Notes under the pieces: model-generated
Told to the model about the DNA's origin: nothing
The model's input: only the letters and a program-made list of their open reading frames with translations
The model's database searches: none
Assembly: GCF_047495555.1 (NCBI RefSeq)
Contig: NZ_CP166866.1
Coordinates: forward strand, 992,001-1,056,000
Source of the DNA: Methanobacterium_D sp040373355
GTDB taxonomy: Archaea; Methanobacteriota; Methanobacteria; Methanobacteriales; Methanobacteriaceae
Direction of reading: 5' to 3'
DNA length: 64,000 nucleotides
Translations under genes and position numbers: made by a program
Shown: positions 38,660 to 47,295 of the stretch, in pieces
Numbering within the stretch: the stretch's first letter is position 1
How the letters are laid out: each line of letters begins with the position of its first letter

Positions 38660-39172
38660 GTGCGTAAAAGCTATGATGAGCCAATGTGCACTGACTTAGA
38701 TGAGAAAGTTTGCATTGATGCGGAAGCAGACTATAAACATGAAATAGAGAAACTATTGAATGAAGAATACTTTGCAGTTTTATCAACACAAGGTGATAGG
38801 CACCCATATGCTTCTATAATCAGTTTTAGTGCATCAACTGACTTTAAAAATTTAGTTTTTGCTACACCACGACAGACCAGAAAATTTAGCCTCCTTCATA
38901 AATCAGATAGAGTATCTCTTCTAATTGATGACCGTTCAAGAAATCCTCCAAGCGTTAATAGAATAAGTGCAGTTACAGTAACTGGAAAATCAAGAATACT
39001 TGAAAATAGTGATGAACTGGATAAATGGAAAACTCTTTTACTTCAAAAGCACCCTTATTTATCTTCCTTTGTTGAAGCACCATCAACTGCAGTTATACTG
39101 GTGGATGTGTATAGATACTTCTTTGTCAGGCGATTCCAGGAGGTAGTGGAATGGAATCCTCGCCAAGAATAA
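38660..39172 (+). CDS. Pyridoxamine 5'-phosphate oxidase-related flavin-binding protein
   Basis: 170 residues with a split-barrel FMN-binding pattern: LLNEEYFAVLSTQGDRHPYASIISFSA, TRKFSLLHKSDRVSLLIDDR, then ISAVTVTGKSRILEN. A GTG start at 38660 follows AGGAGGT at 38648-38654. Its last 22 bases overlap the PEP-utilising enzyme gene in another frame, so translation is probably coupled. It may reduce the product or substrate of the next enzyme; this is inferred. Confidence 0.83.
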   Translation: MRKSYDEPMCTDLDEKVCIDAEADYKHEIEKLLNEEYFAVLSTQGDRHPYASIISFSASTDFKNLVFATPRQTRKFSLLHKSDRVSLLIDDRSRNPPSVNRISAVTVTGKSRILENSDELDKWKTLLLQKHPYLSSFVEAPSTAVILVDVYRYFFVRRFQEVVEWNPRQE

Positions 39173-41367
39173 TTATATCCCTTGAAGATGCAGAATCTAT
39201 TGATAATAGCTTGGTGGGCTCAAAGACAAGAAACTTAGGTATTGCTTTTAAAAACGGATTTAAAGTTCCTCCCGGATTTTGTATAACTACAGATGCATAT
39301 ACTAAATTTATTAAAGAAAATGGTCTTTTTCATATAATCGATATGGAAGTTTTAAGAAAGTCTCTTGAAGATATGCGCTGGGAAGAGATATGGGACGCAT
39401 CTTTAAGGATAAGATCATCCTTTTTAAAGGCTAAAATGCCTGAAGAAATAGAAAACTCAATTAAAAATGAGATAAAAAAGTATGGTGACAATTTAAAATT
39501 TTCTATTAGGTCCTCTTCACCAGCAGAAGATTCTTCAATATATTCATTTGCAGGTATTCATGAATCTTATACTAATGTAAGTGGAATTGAGGCTATTTTA
39601 GAATCAGTAAAACTTGTATGGGCTTCATTATGGAGCGATAGAGCAATATTATATAGGGAAGAACTTTCACTTGATTCTTTAAATAGTTCTATAGCAGTTT
39701 TAGTTCAAATAATGGAAAAGCAGCCAGTATCGGGACTTTCTTTTTCAAAAGATCCTACAGCTAAAACTAATAACATAATTATTGAAGTAATTGGGGATTT
39801 TTTAAGTAAACTCGTTGATAATGAGTTAGAGCCAGAAAAATGGATGATTAGTAGGAGTAGTCTGGAAATAATCGAACATAAAAAACCAGAAGATTATGAA
39901 GATCCAATTTTAAGTGAAGATGAAATAAAAACCATTGCGCAGCGCATTTTAAAAATAGAAAAAACATTTGAATATCATGCAGATATTGAATGGACTGGAA
40001 AAGGAGATAATTTTACAGTTTTGCAGGTTAGGCCTATAACAAGCTTAAAAGATGAAAATAGAGATAGGCAATGGTATTTAACCCTTACTCCTACCTTTGA
40101 TAATCTTAAGATGCTTTCAGATAGGGTCGAGAATGAATTAATTCCAGAAATTGAAAGAGAAGGCAAAAAGCTTTCTTCTGAAAGTTATGAAAATCTAAAT
40201 AGAAAAGAATTAGCAGAAAAGATTAAAGAAAGGGCTCAAATTTATTTTAAATGGAAAAAAATTTACTGGGATGACTTTATTCCATTTGCCCATGGAATAA
40301 GAAATTTTGGGACATATTACAATGATCTGGTTAAACCAGATAATCCCTATGAATTCATGGAACTTTTAAAAAGTAGTGATCTAATTGCATCAAAAAGGAA
40401 TATCGAATTTTTAGCTCTTGCAAAAATGATGAATGATTCAGAGCAAATTAAATCAAAAATAGAAAATGCATTAAACTCCGGGCTTAAAGGTAAAGAATTA
40501 CTCCATAAATTAGAAATGGAAAATATTTCTGGTGAAGCTAATTTTAAAGAAAAATTCATTGACCTTATGGATACGTATATGGATGTTTCCTATGATAATC
40601 GTTCAATGAAGGAATTTCCAGAAATTATTTTAAGTAATATACTCCAGTTGTCAAATAAACAATTTAGTGAGAGTATAGTGGATAATAGAGAAAAATATCT
40701 TAAAAAATTAATGGATGCTGCTGGGAAAGAGAGGAAAGATGAAGCAGAAGAAAATTTAAGGATAGGAATATTAAGCTGGAAGCTCAGAGACGACGATAAT
40801 ATCCTTTTTGGAAAAATTGAAAACCAGTTTTTAATATTTTTAAATAGGGGTGTGGAATTTCTGGTTGAAGAAAAAAGACTTGACTCAAAGGAAAATTTAC
40901 TTCCTGAAAGCTGGGAATCAATATATGATGGTTTAATTAATAGAAATGCTAATATAAAGGTTAAACGAACTGAAATTACCCAAAAAAGTCCAATAAATTA
41001 TAAACCTCGGCAGTTAATAGGTCAACCATCCTCTCCGGGAATTGTAACGGGTTATGCAAGGGTAATTAATTCTCTGGAAGATTTTAAAGAACTTAAATCT
41101 GGTGAAATCATAGTGTGCGATGCTGTACAACCTCAGATGACTTTTATAGTTTCAATAGCCTCAGGAATAGTCGAAAGAAGGGGAGGAATGCTTGTACATA
41201 GTTCTATAATTGCAAGGGAACTGGGTATACCTGCAGTTAATGGAGTGAGTAGGGCCACTGAATTAATAAAAAAGGGAGATATTATAACTTTAAATGGATA
41301 TTTGGGTCTTGTAATAATTGGAGAGCCAGAATTTAACTTGGAAAATGAAATTCAAGAAAAAACATAA
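39151..41367 (+). CDS. PEP synthase/pyruvate phosphate dikinase-like enzyme (rifampicin-phosphotransferase layout)
   Basis: 738 residues. An ATP-grasp-type PPDK N-terminal domain (1-300; VPPGFCITTDAYTKF, SIRSSSPAEDSSIYSFAGIHES, VLQVRPITS) is followed by a long middle part (300-640) unlike PEP synthase, and by a swivelling phosphohistidine domain with H683 in GGMLVHSSIIARELGIPAVNG. The classical C-terminal PEP/pyruvate TIM barrel is missing. This order (ATP domain, novel substrate domain, His domain) is that of rifampicin phosphotransferase, which phosphorylates a small molecule with ATP. The substrate is unknown. AGGAGG lies within the upstream gene before the ATG. Confidence 0.82.
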   Translation: MESSPRIIISLEDAESIDNSLVGSKTRNLGIAFKNGFKVPPGFCITTDAYTKFIKENGLFHIIDMEVLRKSLEDMRWEEIWDASLRIRSSFLKAKMPEEIENSIKNEIKKYGDNLKFSIRSSSPAEDSSIYSFAGIHESYTNVSGIEAILESVKLVWASLWSDRAILYREELSLDSLNSSIAVLVQIMEKQPVSGLSFSKDPTAKTNNIIIEVIGDFLSKLVDNELEPEKWMISRSSLEIIEHKKPEDYEDPILSEDEIKTIAQRILKIEKTFEYHADIEWTGKGDNFTVLQVRPITSLKDENRDRQWYLTLTPTFDNLKMLSDRVENELIPEIEREGKKLSSESYENLNRKELAEKIKERAQIYFKWKKIYWDDFIPFAHGIRNFGTYYNDLVKPDNPYEFMELLKSSDLIASKRNIEFLALAKMMNDSEQIKSKIENALNSGLKGKELLHKLEMENISGEANFKEKFIDLMDTYMDVSYDNRSMKEFPEIILSNILQLSNKQFSESIVDNREKYLKKLMDAAGKERKDEAEENLRIGILSWKLRDDDNILFGKIENQFLIFLNRGVEFLVEEKRLDSKENLLPESWESIYDGLINRNANIKVKRTEITQKSPINYKPRQLIGQPSSPGIVTGYARVINSLEDFKELKSGEIIVCDAVQPQMTFIVSIASGIVERRGGMLVHSSIIARELGIPAVNGVSRATELIKKGDIITLNGYLGLVIIGEPEFNLENEIQEKT

Positions 41368-41381
41368 AAGGAGATTACTTT

Positions 41382-41984
41382 ATGACTGAAACATTAGCTT
41401 ATGAAGTAGAAAGAAAGGATGGAGATTTTGAGGTAAGAAGATATGCTGATCATGTAACAGCACACGTTGATATTGAAGCACCTTTTGATCAGGCAATGGG
41501 CATAGGGTTTTCGATACTTGCAAATTACATTTTTGGGAATAATAAGAAACGTAAGAGCATTGAAATGACCGCTCCAGTTGAAGAAGAAAAAATAGAATCT
41601 CAAAAAATAAGGATGACCACTCCAGTTATTGAAGAGTCTTTGAGGGAATCAGAAAAAATTAGAATGACTACGCCTGTAATTGAAGAAAAATCAGGTAATA
41701 TTCATAGAATTTCTTTTGTAATGCCGGCTAATTATACTATGGATACTCTTCCTGAAGCTAATGATAAGCGAATTAAATTTGAAGAAATTAAAGAAGAAAG
41801 GATGGCTTCATTAAGGTTCAGTGGGCGAGTTAAAGAGAAGATGGCTCTCCACAAAATTGAAGAAATGAAGAAATGGCTTAAAGATAATAATATAGAGCCT
41901 AAATCAAATTTTGTTGTGGCACAATACAATAACCCCTTAGTGCCAGGATTTTTAAGAAGAAATGAAATTCTGGTTGAAATCTAA
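41382..41984 (+). CDS. SOUL-family haem-binding-like protein
   Basis: 200 residues. The SOUL/HBP domain is recognised by LAYEVERKDGDFEVRRYADH, the I-x-M-T-x-P-V motif, FVMPANYTMDTLP, and a C-terminal PLVPGFLRRNEILVE. Unusually the I-x-M-T-x-P-V motif occurs three times (residues 60-66, 76-82, 93-99) in tandem, suggesting duplication. SOUL proteins bind haem or tetrapyrroles. It follows the PEP-utilising gene by 14 bases with an AAAGGAG ribosome site and is probably in its operon. Confidence 0.88.
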   Translation: MTETLAYEVERKDGDFEVRRYADHVTAHVDIEAPFDQAMGIGFSILANYIFGNNKKRKSIEMTAPVEEEKIESQKIRMTTPVIEESLRESEKIRMTTPVIEEKSGNIHRISFVMPANYTMDTLPEANDKRIKFEEIKEERMASLRFSGRVKEKMALHKIEEMKKWLKDNNIEPKSNFVVAQYNNPLVPGFLRRNEILVEI

Positions 41985-42042
41985 AGTATATCAAGGACCC
42001 ACTTAAATAATTACTTTTGTAAGAACAAACAAAGTTAATCAC

Positions 42043-43425
42043 ATGGAAAACAAGCAAAGGAATACAATTTTAATACTTCTATTTGTCGGCGTTTTCATGG
42101 GGGCGCTTGATATAGGAATTGTAGGACCTGCGCTACCTGCCATTAAATCCTTTTTTGGAGTTGATGAGAGAATAGTATCGTGGATATTTGCCATATACAT
42201 ATTATTTTTCATGATTGGAACTCCATTAATGGCTAAACTATCTGATATGTATGGTAGAAGGTCTATTTATATTATAGATATATTTTTATTCGCTGTTGGT
42301 TCATTAATAACTGCTACAGCATCTTCATTTGAAATACTGCTTCTTGGACGAGCTATTCAGGGATTCGGTGCTGGGGGAATATTTCCTGTTGCAAGTGCAT
42401 TTATTGGAGATACATTCCCGCCTGAAAAAAGAGGTTCTGCACTTGGAATCATTGGGTCCGTTTTTGGTTTGTCTGCAGTCTTTGGACCTATATTCGGAGG
42501 GCTAATTTTAAGCTATGGCTGGCAATGGCTCTTTTTAATAAATATGCCAATAGCTGCCGGAATTATAGCTGCAGGATACTTTATTTTGCCAGTAACTAAA
42601 AGAAAATGGGTCAAAGGATTTGACTGGTATGGCACAATTGTTCTCGGAATACTTGTAACTGCTCTAGCATTTGGAGTAAATCAGATAGATACCAATAATG
42701 TTAGCGGAAGCATTTTATCACTTTATGTATTGCCATTTTTACTTATTTCAATTTTATTAGTTCCTGTGTTATGGAAAATTGAAAAAAAAGCTGAAGATCC
42801 TATAATTCAAATTAGTCTTTTAAAGAGTAAGGAAGTTAGACTTGCAACAGGAATATCTCTTGGATCAGGTTTAAGTCAGGTAGCAATAGTGTTTTTACCA
42901 TCATTTGCAGTTGTATCTTTATCATTTTCAATTTCTTCAGCAAGTTTAATGGTTCTTCCACTTGTTATTGCAATGGCTTTTGCAGCACCAGTTATTGGGA
43001 AATTACTTGATAAGTGGGGATCAAAAAAAGTAATGATTACAGGTAGCTTTATACTCATTGTAGGACTTTTTATTTTAAGCATTTTTGCATCATCTTTCTA
43101 TATTTTTATCTTATCTGGTATTATAATGGGTCTAGGTCTCATAACTGTTATTGGTGCTCCTTTGAGATATATCATGCTTTCTGAAAGTCCTCCAGAAGAC
43201 CGGGCATCAGGACAGGCATTAATAAATATCAATGCCAGTGTAGGGCAACTTGTGGGGGGCGTATTAGTTGGGGGTATAATAGCTTCTCAAGGGGGTAGCT
43301 ATTCAGGATATACTTTTGCATACCTTGGTGTGGCTATTGTTGCGGTCATAATGCTAATTTTAACTTTAGGACTTAAAGGACGCTCTGAACAGGTTAAAAC
43401 AATGAAAGAAAATGTAAGAAAATAA
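42043..43425 (+). CDS. MFS multidrug-type transporter
   Basis: 460 residues, about 12-14 membrane helices. Features are the DIGIVGPALPAI first helix (DHA-type), motif A LMAKLSDMYGRRS, GRAIQGFGAGGIFPVASAFIGD and motif C region GPIFGGLILSYGWQWLF. A drug:H+ antiporter is likely; substrate unknown. No recognisable partner gene. It follows the SOUL gene at 58 bases and may belong to the same transcript. Confidence 0.9.
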   Translation: MENKQRNTILILLFVGVFMGALDIGIVGPALPAIKSFFGVDERIVSWIFAIYILFFMIGTPLMAKLSDMYGRRSIYIIDIFLFAVGSLITATASSFEILLLGRAIQGFGAGGIFPVASAFIGDTFPPEKRGSALGIIGSVFGLSAVFGPIFGGLILSYGWQWLFLINMPIAAGIIAAGYFILPVTKRKWVKGFDWYGTIVLGILVTALAFGVNQIDTNNVSGSILSLYVLPFLLISILLVPVLWKIEKKAEDPIIQISLLKSKEVRLATGISLGSGLSQVAIVFLPSFAVVSLSFSISSASLMVLPLVIAMAFAAPVIGKLLDKWGSKKVMITGSFILIVGLFILSIFASSFYIFILSGIIMGLGLITVIGAPLRYIMLSESPPEDRASGQALININASVGQLVGGVLVGGIIASQGGSYSGYTFAYLGVAIVAVIMLILTLGLKGRSEQVKTMKENVRK

Positions 43426-43737
43426 CTTTAGATTTCTTTGTAATTAAAATATAAAATAGATAACCTAATTTATCAAAAATAACTATTTTAATTTATTAAT
43501 TCTCTAATTTAAATTTTTGTACTATAATCATTTTTTAAGTCCTTGAGGGGAATATTTTCACAAAGAAGTGTATAACTTATATTAATTTAGTATTATTGGG
43601 TTCTTTTGATGATAAGGTTTAAAAATGGTAAAAAGAAACATATGCATAGATTTAGTTTGGGTTGTGTATTCTTGATATAGAAAAAGATACAACTTACTCC
43701 AAAATCTGGAAACTTCAACCACTGGAGTAGTGAACAA
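43426..43737. other. AT-rich intergenic region with one inverted repeat
   Basis: 312 bases. No gene-like frame on either strand; a minus-strand open frame (43582-43830) overlaps the next gene and shows no motif. TACTCCA (43695-43701) and TGGAGTA (43723-43729) pair with a 21-base loop just before the ATG at 43738; they could form a leader hairpin near the GGAG ribosome site. Confidence 0.5.
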
Positions 43738-44337
43738 ATGGTGCAGATAATTAAAACTTCTGTAAAGTGCTACAAGAAAAAAGCTAAAAAAATGGTGGGC
43801 GGCAAACAAAAAATCTATGAGTATAATCAATATCTCATACCCATTAAAAGATCTGATAATTTAAAATGTGGAGAAGGCGTTTTATTAATACCAGAACAAT
43901 ATTTTGAAGAACTATTTGGAGTAGAGGATACCTGGTCTATTAAAGAATATATAAATAAACTTAAAGGATACGAAAGGGACATAGGCAAATACACTCAAGA
44001 ATTTAGAGAACTTGAATGGAAACACAACGAACTTTCAAAATCATATAAGGAACTTTTCAGTAAGTACACTAAAGAAAAGAAAATGTTTAGGATAGATGAA
44101 GAAAAAATCAGAGAACTTGAAGCTCATGCACAAAGTCTTGAAGTGGAAAATCAAAAACTACTTGATAAAATCCAATCAAAAGAATCAGAATATTCTAAAT
44201 TAAAACAAGACTATGAAATGGAATCAAGCAAAGCCACTATACTTGAAAATGAACTTAAACCAAGTAAAGACAAAGATTTTTGGTCAGTACTAAAAAGTAA
44301 GATTAGTAAAAAAGAATTAGCATCAAAAGAAGACTAA
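43738..44337 (+). CDS. Coiled-coil protein with conserved archaeal N-terminal domain
   Basis: 199 residues. Residues 1-65 form a small basic domain, MVQIIKTSVKCYKKKAKKMV then a YEYNQYLIPIKR segment, which I recall from methanogen hypothetical proteins but cannot name. Residues 75-180 are a long coiled coil (YTQEFRELEWKHNELSKSYK ... ELEAHAQSLEVENQKLLDKI), followed by a short basic tail. It ends 25 bases before the UvrD-like helicase gene on the same strand, so the two proteins probably work together. Confidence 0.65.
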   Translation: MVQIIKTSVKCYKKKAKKMVGGKQKIYEYNQYLIPIKRSDNLKCGEGVLLIPEQYFEELFGVEDTWSIKEYINKLKGYERDIGKYTQEFRELEWKHNELSKSYKELFSKYTKEKKMFRIDEEKIRELEAHAQSLEVENQKLLDKIQSKESEYSKLKQDYEMESSKATILENELKPSKDKDFWSVLKSKISKKELASKED

Positions 44338-44362
44338 TTCACAATATTATTGTCATGATTTT

Positions 44363-46684
44363 ATGATTAAATACGATGATTTTGAAAATGCTGTTTTAAA
44401 TGTACTTGGGCGGGATATAAGGTATTCTGTAAACAGTAATCAAAATGAGGCCATTATAGCCCCTCAGGATATTTCACTATTAATTGCTGCAGGTCCTGGA
44501 AGTGGTAAGACTACTGTAATGGTCCTTAAGATACTTAAATTTATTTTTGTTGACGATATTGAACCTTCAAGCATTCTAGCAACTACATTTACTCGTAAAG
44601 CCGCTACAGAACTTCGATCAAGGATATTGAAATGGGGTAATAAACTTAAAAAGGAATTAAAAACTCATGAAGGATATTCTAATATCAGTGCTAATTTAGA
44701 TAATATTAATTTTAAAAGTGTTATTGTAGGAACAATTGATAGCATTTCTGAAGATCTTTTAAGCAGTTACAATTATTTAGAAGGTTTAGAATACACTATT
44801 ATTGAAGATTTTGTTGCAAATTCTTTAATGATAAAAACTGGACTTTTAGGTGAAAATCTTCAAAATGACAGACAACTAAAGAGCTTTCTAAATCATGTAA
44901 AAGGATCTAAGTCAAAACTAAACTTATCAATGATGAGCCAGACGCTGCTGGAGATAAAAGATCGAATCTATCATGATAAAATAAATTTAAAGGAATTTAT
45001 TGATAAATACGAACATCCTGGAGCCGAAAAAGCATATCGGGCAATTTCAGCATATCAAAATGATCTTCAAGAGAGGAATTTATTTGATTTTTCAACCCTT
45101 GAGGAAGAATTTTTAAGAAAACTTGAAAATAAAGAACTCAATTACTTTTTGAATCGTATTAAGATCGTGATGGTGGATGAATATCAAGATACAAATCTTC
45201 TTCAAGAAAGCATTTATTTCCAGATGGCAGATGCAGCTGTAAAAAATGGGGGATGTATTGTTGTTGTAGGCGATGATGATCAGTCTCTTTATAGATTTCG
45301 CGGAGCTACGGTTGATCTTTTTAAAGACTTTAAATATAGAATTCAATCTAAATTAGGTATTGATCCTCTTTTTGTAAATCTTTCTTACAATTATAGATCT
45401 ACAAAGAAAATTGTTAATTTCTGCAACAGTTATGTATCGCTTGACACTAAATTTCAAAGTGCAAGGGTAAAAGGAAAAGAAGCAATTACTCCAGCACGTA
45501 AAATGCCATATCATGATTTTCCAGTTCTTGGAATGTTTAGAAATGATATTCATACACTTGCATCTGATCTTGCAACATTTATTTATGAAACTGTTCACGG
45601 TGCTGGGATTGAATTTGAATATGAATTCAATAATTTTAAAATAAATATGGATAATGATAATTCACTTGGAGACATCGCATTTTTATGTAGTTCACCTCTA
45701 GAGCAAGATTATAAAGGAAATAAAAGACTTCCATTTCTTTTAAAGGATGAATTAGGTAAATTTAATCCTCAAATAGGTGTTTTTAATCCTCGAGGCCAGC
45801 ATTTGGGTAGAATACCTTTAATTGAACTTATATGTGGTCTGGTTTTAGAATGCATTGATCCAGGTTCCATAATACAGAAGAATCTAAAAATACCTCTAAA
45901 TGCAGTTTTAAGATTTAAATCATGGCGTGCTAAGGCATTAAATTACATGAATGATCCTCATGAGGGGCATGATGTTAAGATATTTGTGGATACTTGGAGA
46001 TATGAATTGGTTCAAGAAGAAATGCCCATAGTTGATATTATTTCTAAATTAATTGAGTTGATGCCTGAAATTCATAGGGATGATGAACTTGTTTATATTG
46101 AGATTATAACCAAAGCAATTACCCAGACTGGTTTATTCAGTGATTTTAGGGCAAATATATTTGTTAATAATAAAGAAAATGAGCGAAATTCAGTTATAGA
46201 ATCTTTGTGGAATATATTTGTTCCAATAGCACTTGGTGCAGTAGGTATCGATCTAGATATTCTTGAAAATCTTCCTGAAAATAGAATAAATATAATGTCC
46301 ATTCATCAGGCTAAGGGGCTTGAATTTGATATTACAATAGTAGATATCGGTTCTGAGTTTAAAATGAATTATGCTCGTGATTCTTTCAGGCGATTTCCAG
46401 GTACTCCGGGAAAATCATGTACAATTGAAGATAAAATGAGGGCTTTTTCTCCTCTTGGAAAACATGATAGGGATGGAATTGATCGTTCATTTGATGATAT
46501 TATCCGGCAATACTTTGTAGCATTTAGTAGACCAAAAAATATTTTATTGCTTGTAGGACTTAATTCTGTTAAAAACGGTTATTATTTTAATGGTGATATT
46601 AGATATGTCCCTAACATTGCTTCTGGATGGGATAGAGATATGAAGTGGCACTGGAAAGGCATGAAAAATATTTTTCATATTTAA
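44363..46684 (+). CDS. UvrD/Rep-type superfamily 1 DNA helicase
   Basis: 773 residues. Walker A AGPGSGKTT at 43-51, TTFTRKAATELRSR, motif II VDEYQDTN at 271-278, motif III GDDDQSLYRFRGA at 303-315, motif IV-like LSYNYRSTKKIVNFC, motif V SIHQAKGLEFD and motif VI QYFVAFSRPKN. 3'-5' DNA translocase or helicase; in bacteria such proteins act in repair or as partners of nucleases in defence systems. No nuclease domain is evident at the C-terminus. Preceded by a coiled-coil gene. No ribosome site is visible. Confidence 0.9.
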   Translation: MIKYDDFENAVLNVLGRDIRYSVNSNQNEAIIAPQDISLLIAAGPGSGKTTVMVLKILKFIFVDDIEPSSILATTFTRKAATELRSRILKWGNKLKKELKTHEGYSNISANLDNINFKSVIVGTIDSISEDLLSSYNYLEGLEYTIIEDFVANSLMIKTGLLGENLQNDRQLKSFLNHVKGSKSKLNLSMMSQTLLEIKDRIYHDKINLKEFIDKYEHPGAEKAYRAISAYQNDLQERNLFDFSTLEEEFLRKLENKELNYFLNRIKIVMVDEYQDTNLLQESIYFQMADAAVKNGGCIVVVGDDDQSLYRFRGATVDLFKDFKYRIQSKLGIDPLFVNLSYNYRSTKKIVNFCNSYVSLDTKFQSARVKGKEAITPARKMPYHDFPVLGMFRNDIHTLASDLATFIYETVHGAGIEFEYEFNNFKINMDNDNSLGDIAFLCSSPLEQDYKGNKRLPFLLKDELGKFNPQIGVFNPRGQHLGRIPLIELICGLVLECIDPGSIIQKNLKIPLNAVLRFKSWRAKALNYMNDPHEGHDVKIFVDTWRYELVQEEMPIVDIISKLIELMPEIHRDDELVYIEIITKAITQTGLFSDFRANIFVNNKENERNSVIESLWNIFVPIALGAVGIDLDILENLPENRINIMSIHQAKGLEFDITIVDIGSEFKMNYARDSFRRFPGTPGKSCTIEDKMRAFSPLGKHDRDGIDRSFDDIIRQYFVAFSRPKNILLLVGLNSVKNGYYFNGDIRYVPNIASGWDRDMKWHWKGMKNIFHI

Positions 46685-46758
46685 AAATTTTTCATTTTAT
46701 TATTCCATAAAAGTTATAATCTGTAGGCAACATGTCAAAAAAATATATAGTTTTTGAC

Positions 46759-46792
46759 GCCCAAAAAATTTTCAATTTTTCGAGGGCTTTTT
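46759..46792 (+). terminator. Hairpin with GC clamp followed by T run
   Basis: GCCC (46759-46762) pairs with GGGC (46784-46787) and AAAAATT with AATTTTT inside, loop TTC; five T residues follow at 46788-46792. About 75 bases after the helicase stop. It may terminate the helicase transcript or an unannotated small RNA lying between the direct repeats. Confidence 0.5.
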
Positions 46793-47057
46793 CTAAAAGG
46801 TTGATCAAAATTTTACAATTTGATTATATAATCTAAGTTTTCAATGACAAAAATAATTCCATAAAAGTTATAAGCAATGGTGAATAAAAAATAGCAATAT
46901 TGTATTACAAAGGAAACTAAACTAAGTAGATTTAACTCTGCAACGTGTAGTAAAGTTAGATAAAAAAATAGGAAACAAGATGGCACATTTAAATAAATTT
47001 AAATAAAATGGAACCCGAATTAAAAGGATAAGTCATTTAAATTCCTTAACCGATAAA

Positions 47058-47067
47058 TTTAAATATA
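47058..47067 (+). promoter_or_regulatory. TATA box of the tRNA-Gln gene
   Basis: TTTAAATATA at 47058-47067, preceded by CGATAAA as a BRE-like element, is the best promoter for the tRNA. Transcription would start near 47088-47092 with a 5' leader of about 38 bases removed by RNase P. Confidence 0.5.
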
Positions 47068-47126
47068 ATTAGAGTTAAACATTTGACTTGCCACGGCACA
47101 GATAATCTGCTTTTTTTAGTTCAAAT

Positions 47127-47198
<72 letters not shown>

Positions 47199-47295
47199 TC
47201 CTTTTAAACACTCATATCTAAATTAAATAATAAATTTACTTTCAATCAGAATCAAAAAAAATAATATGGGTGTATTTAAAAACAAGAGGTTAAAC

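Larger units (their letters stand above)
46685..47126. other. Intergenic region with direct repeats and a terminator-like hairpin, before tRNA-Gln
   Basis: 442 bases with no open reading frame of note. ATTCCATAAAAGTTATAA occurs identically at 46702-46719 and 46856-46873. Between them lies the terminator-like hairpin at 46759-46792. Further on is the TATA box of the tRNA. Nothing else is recognised. Confidence 0.6.

Noticed and set aside
33248..43425. Genomic island or prophage around the MFS, HNH and helicase genes
   Set aside because: No integrase, phage structural gene or flanking repeat was found; base composition appears like the neighbours.
46685..46880. Short CRISPR array
   Set aside because: Only two repeat copies, 154 bases apart; no regular spacing and no cas gene.
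47266..47295. Longer start for the ATP-grasp protein at 47266
   Set aside because: No ribosome site there; GAGGTT precedes ATG 47296.
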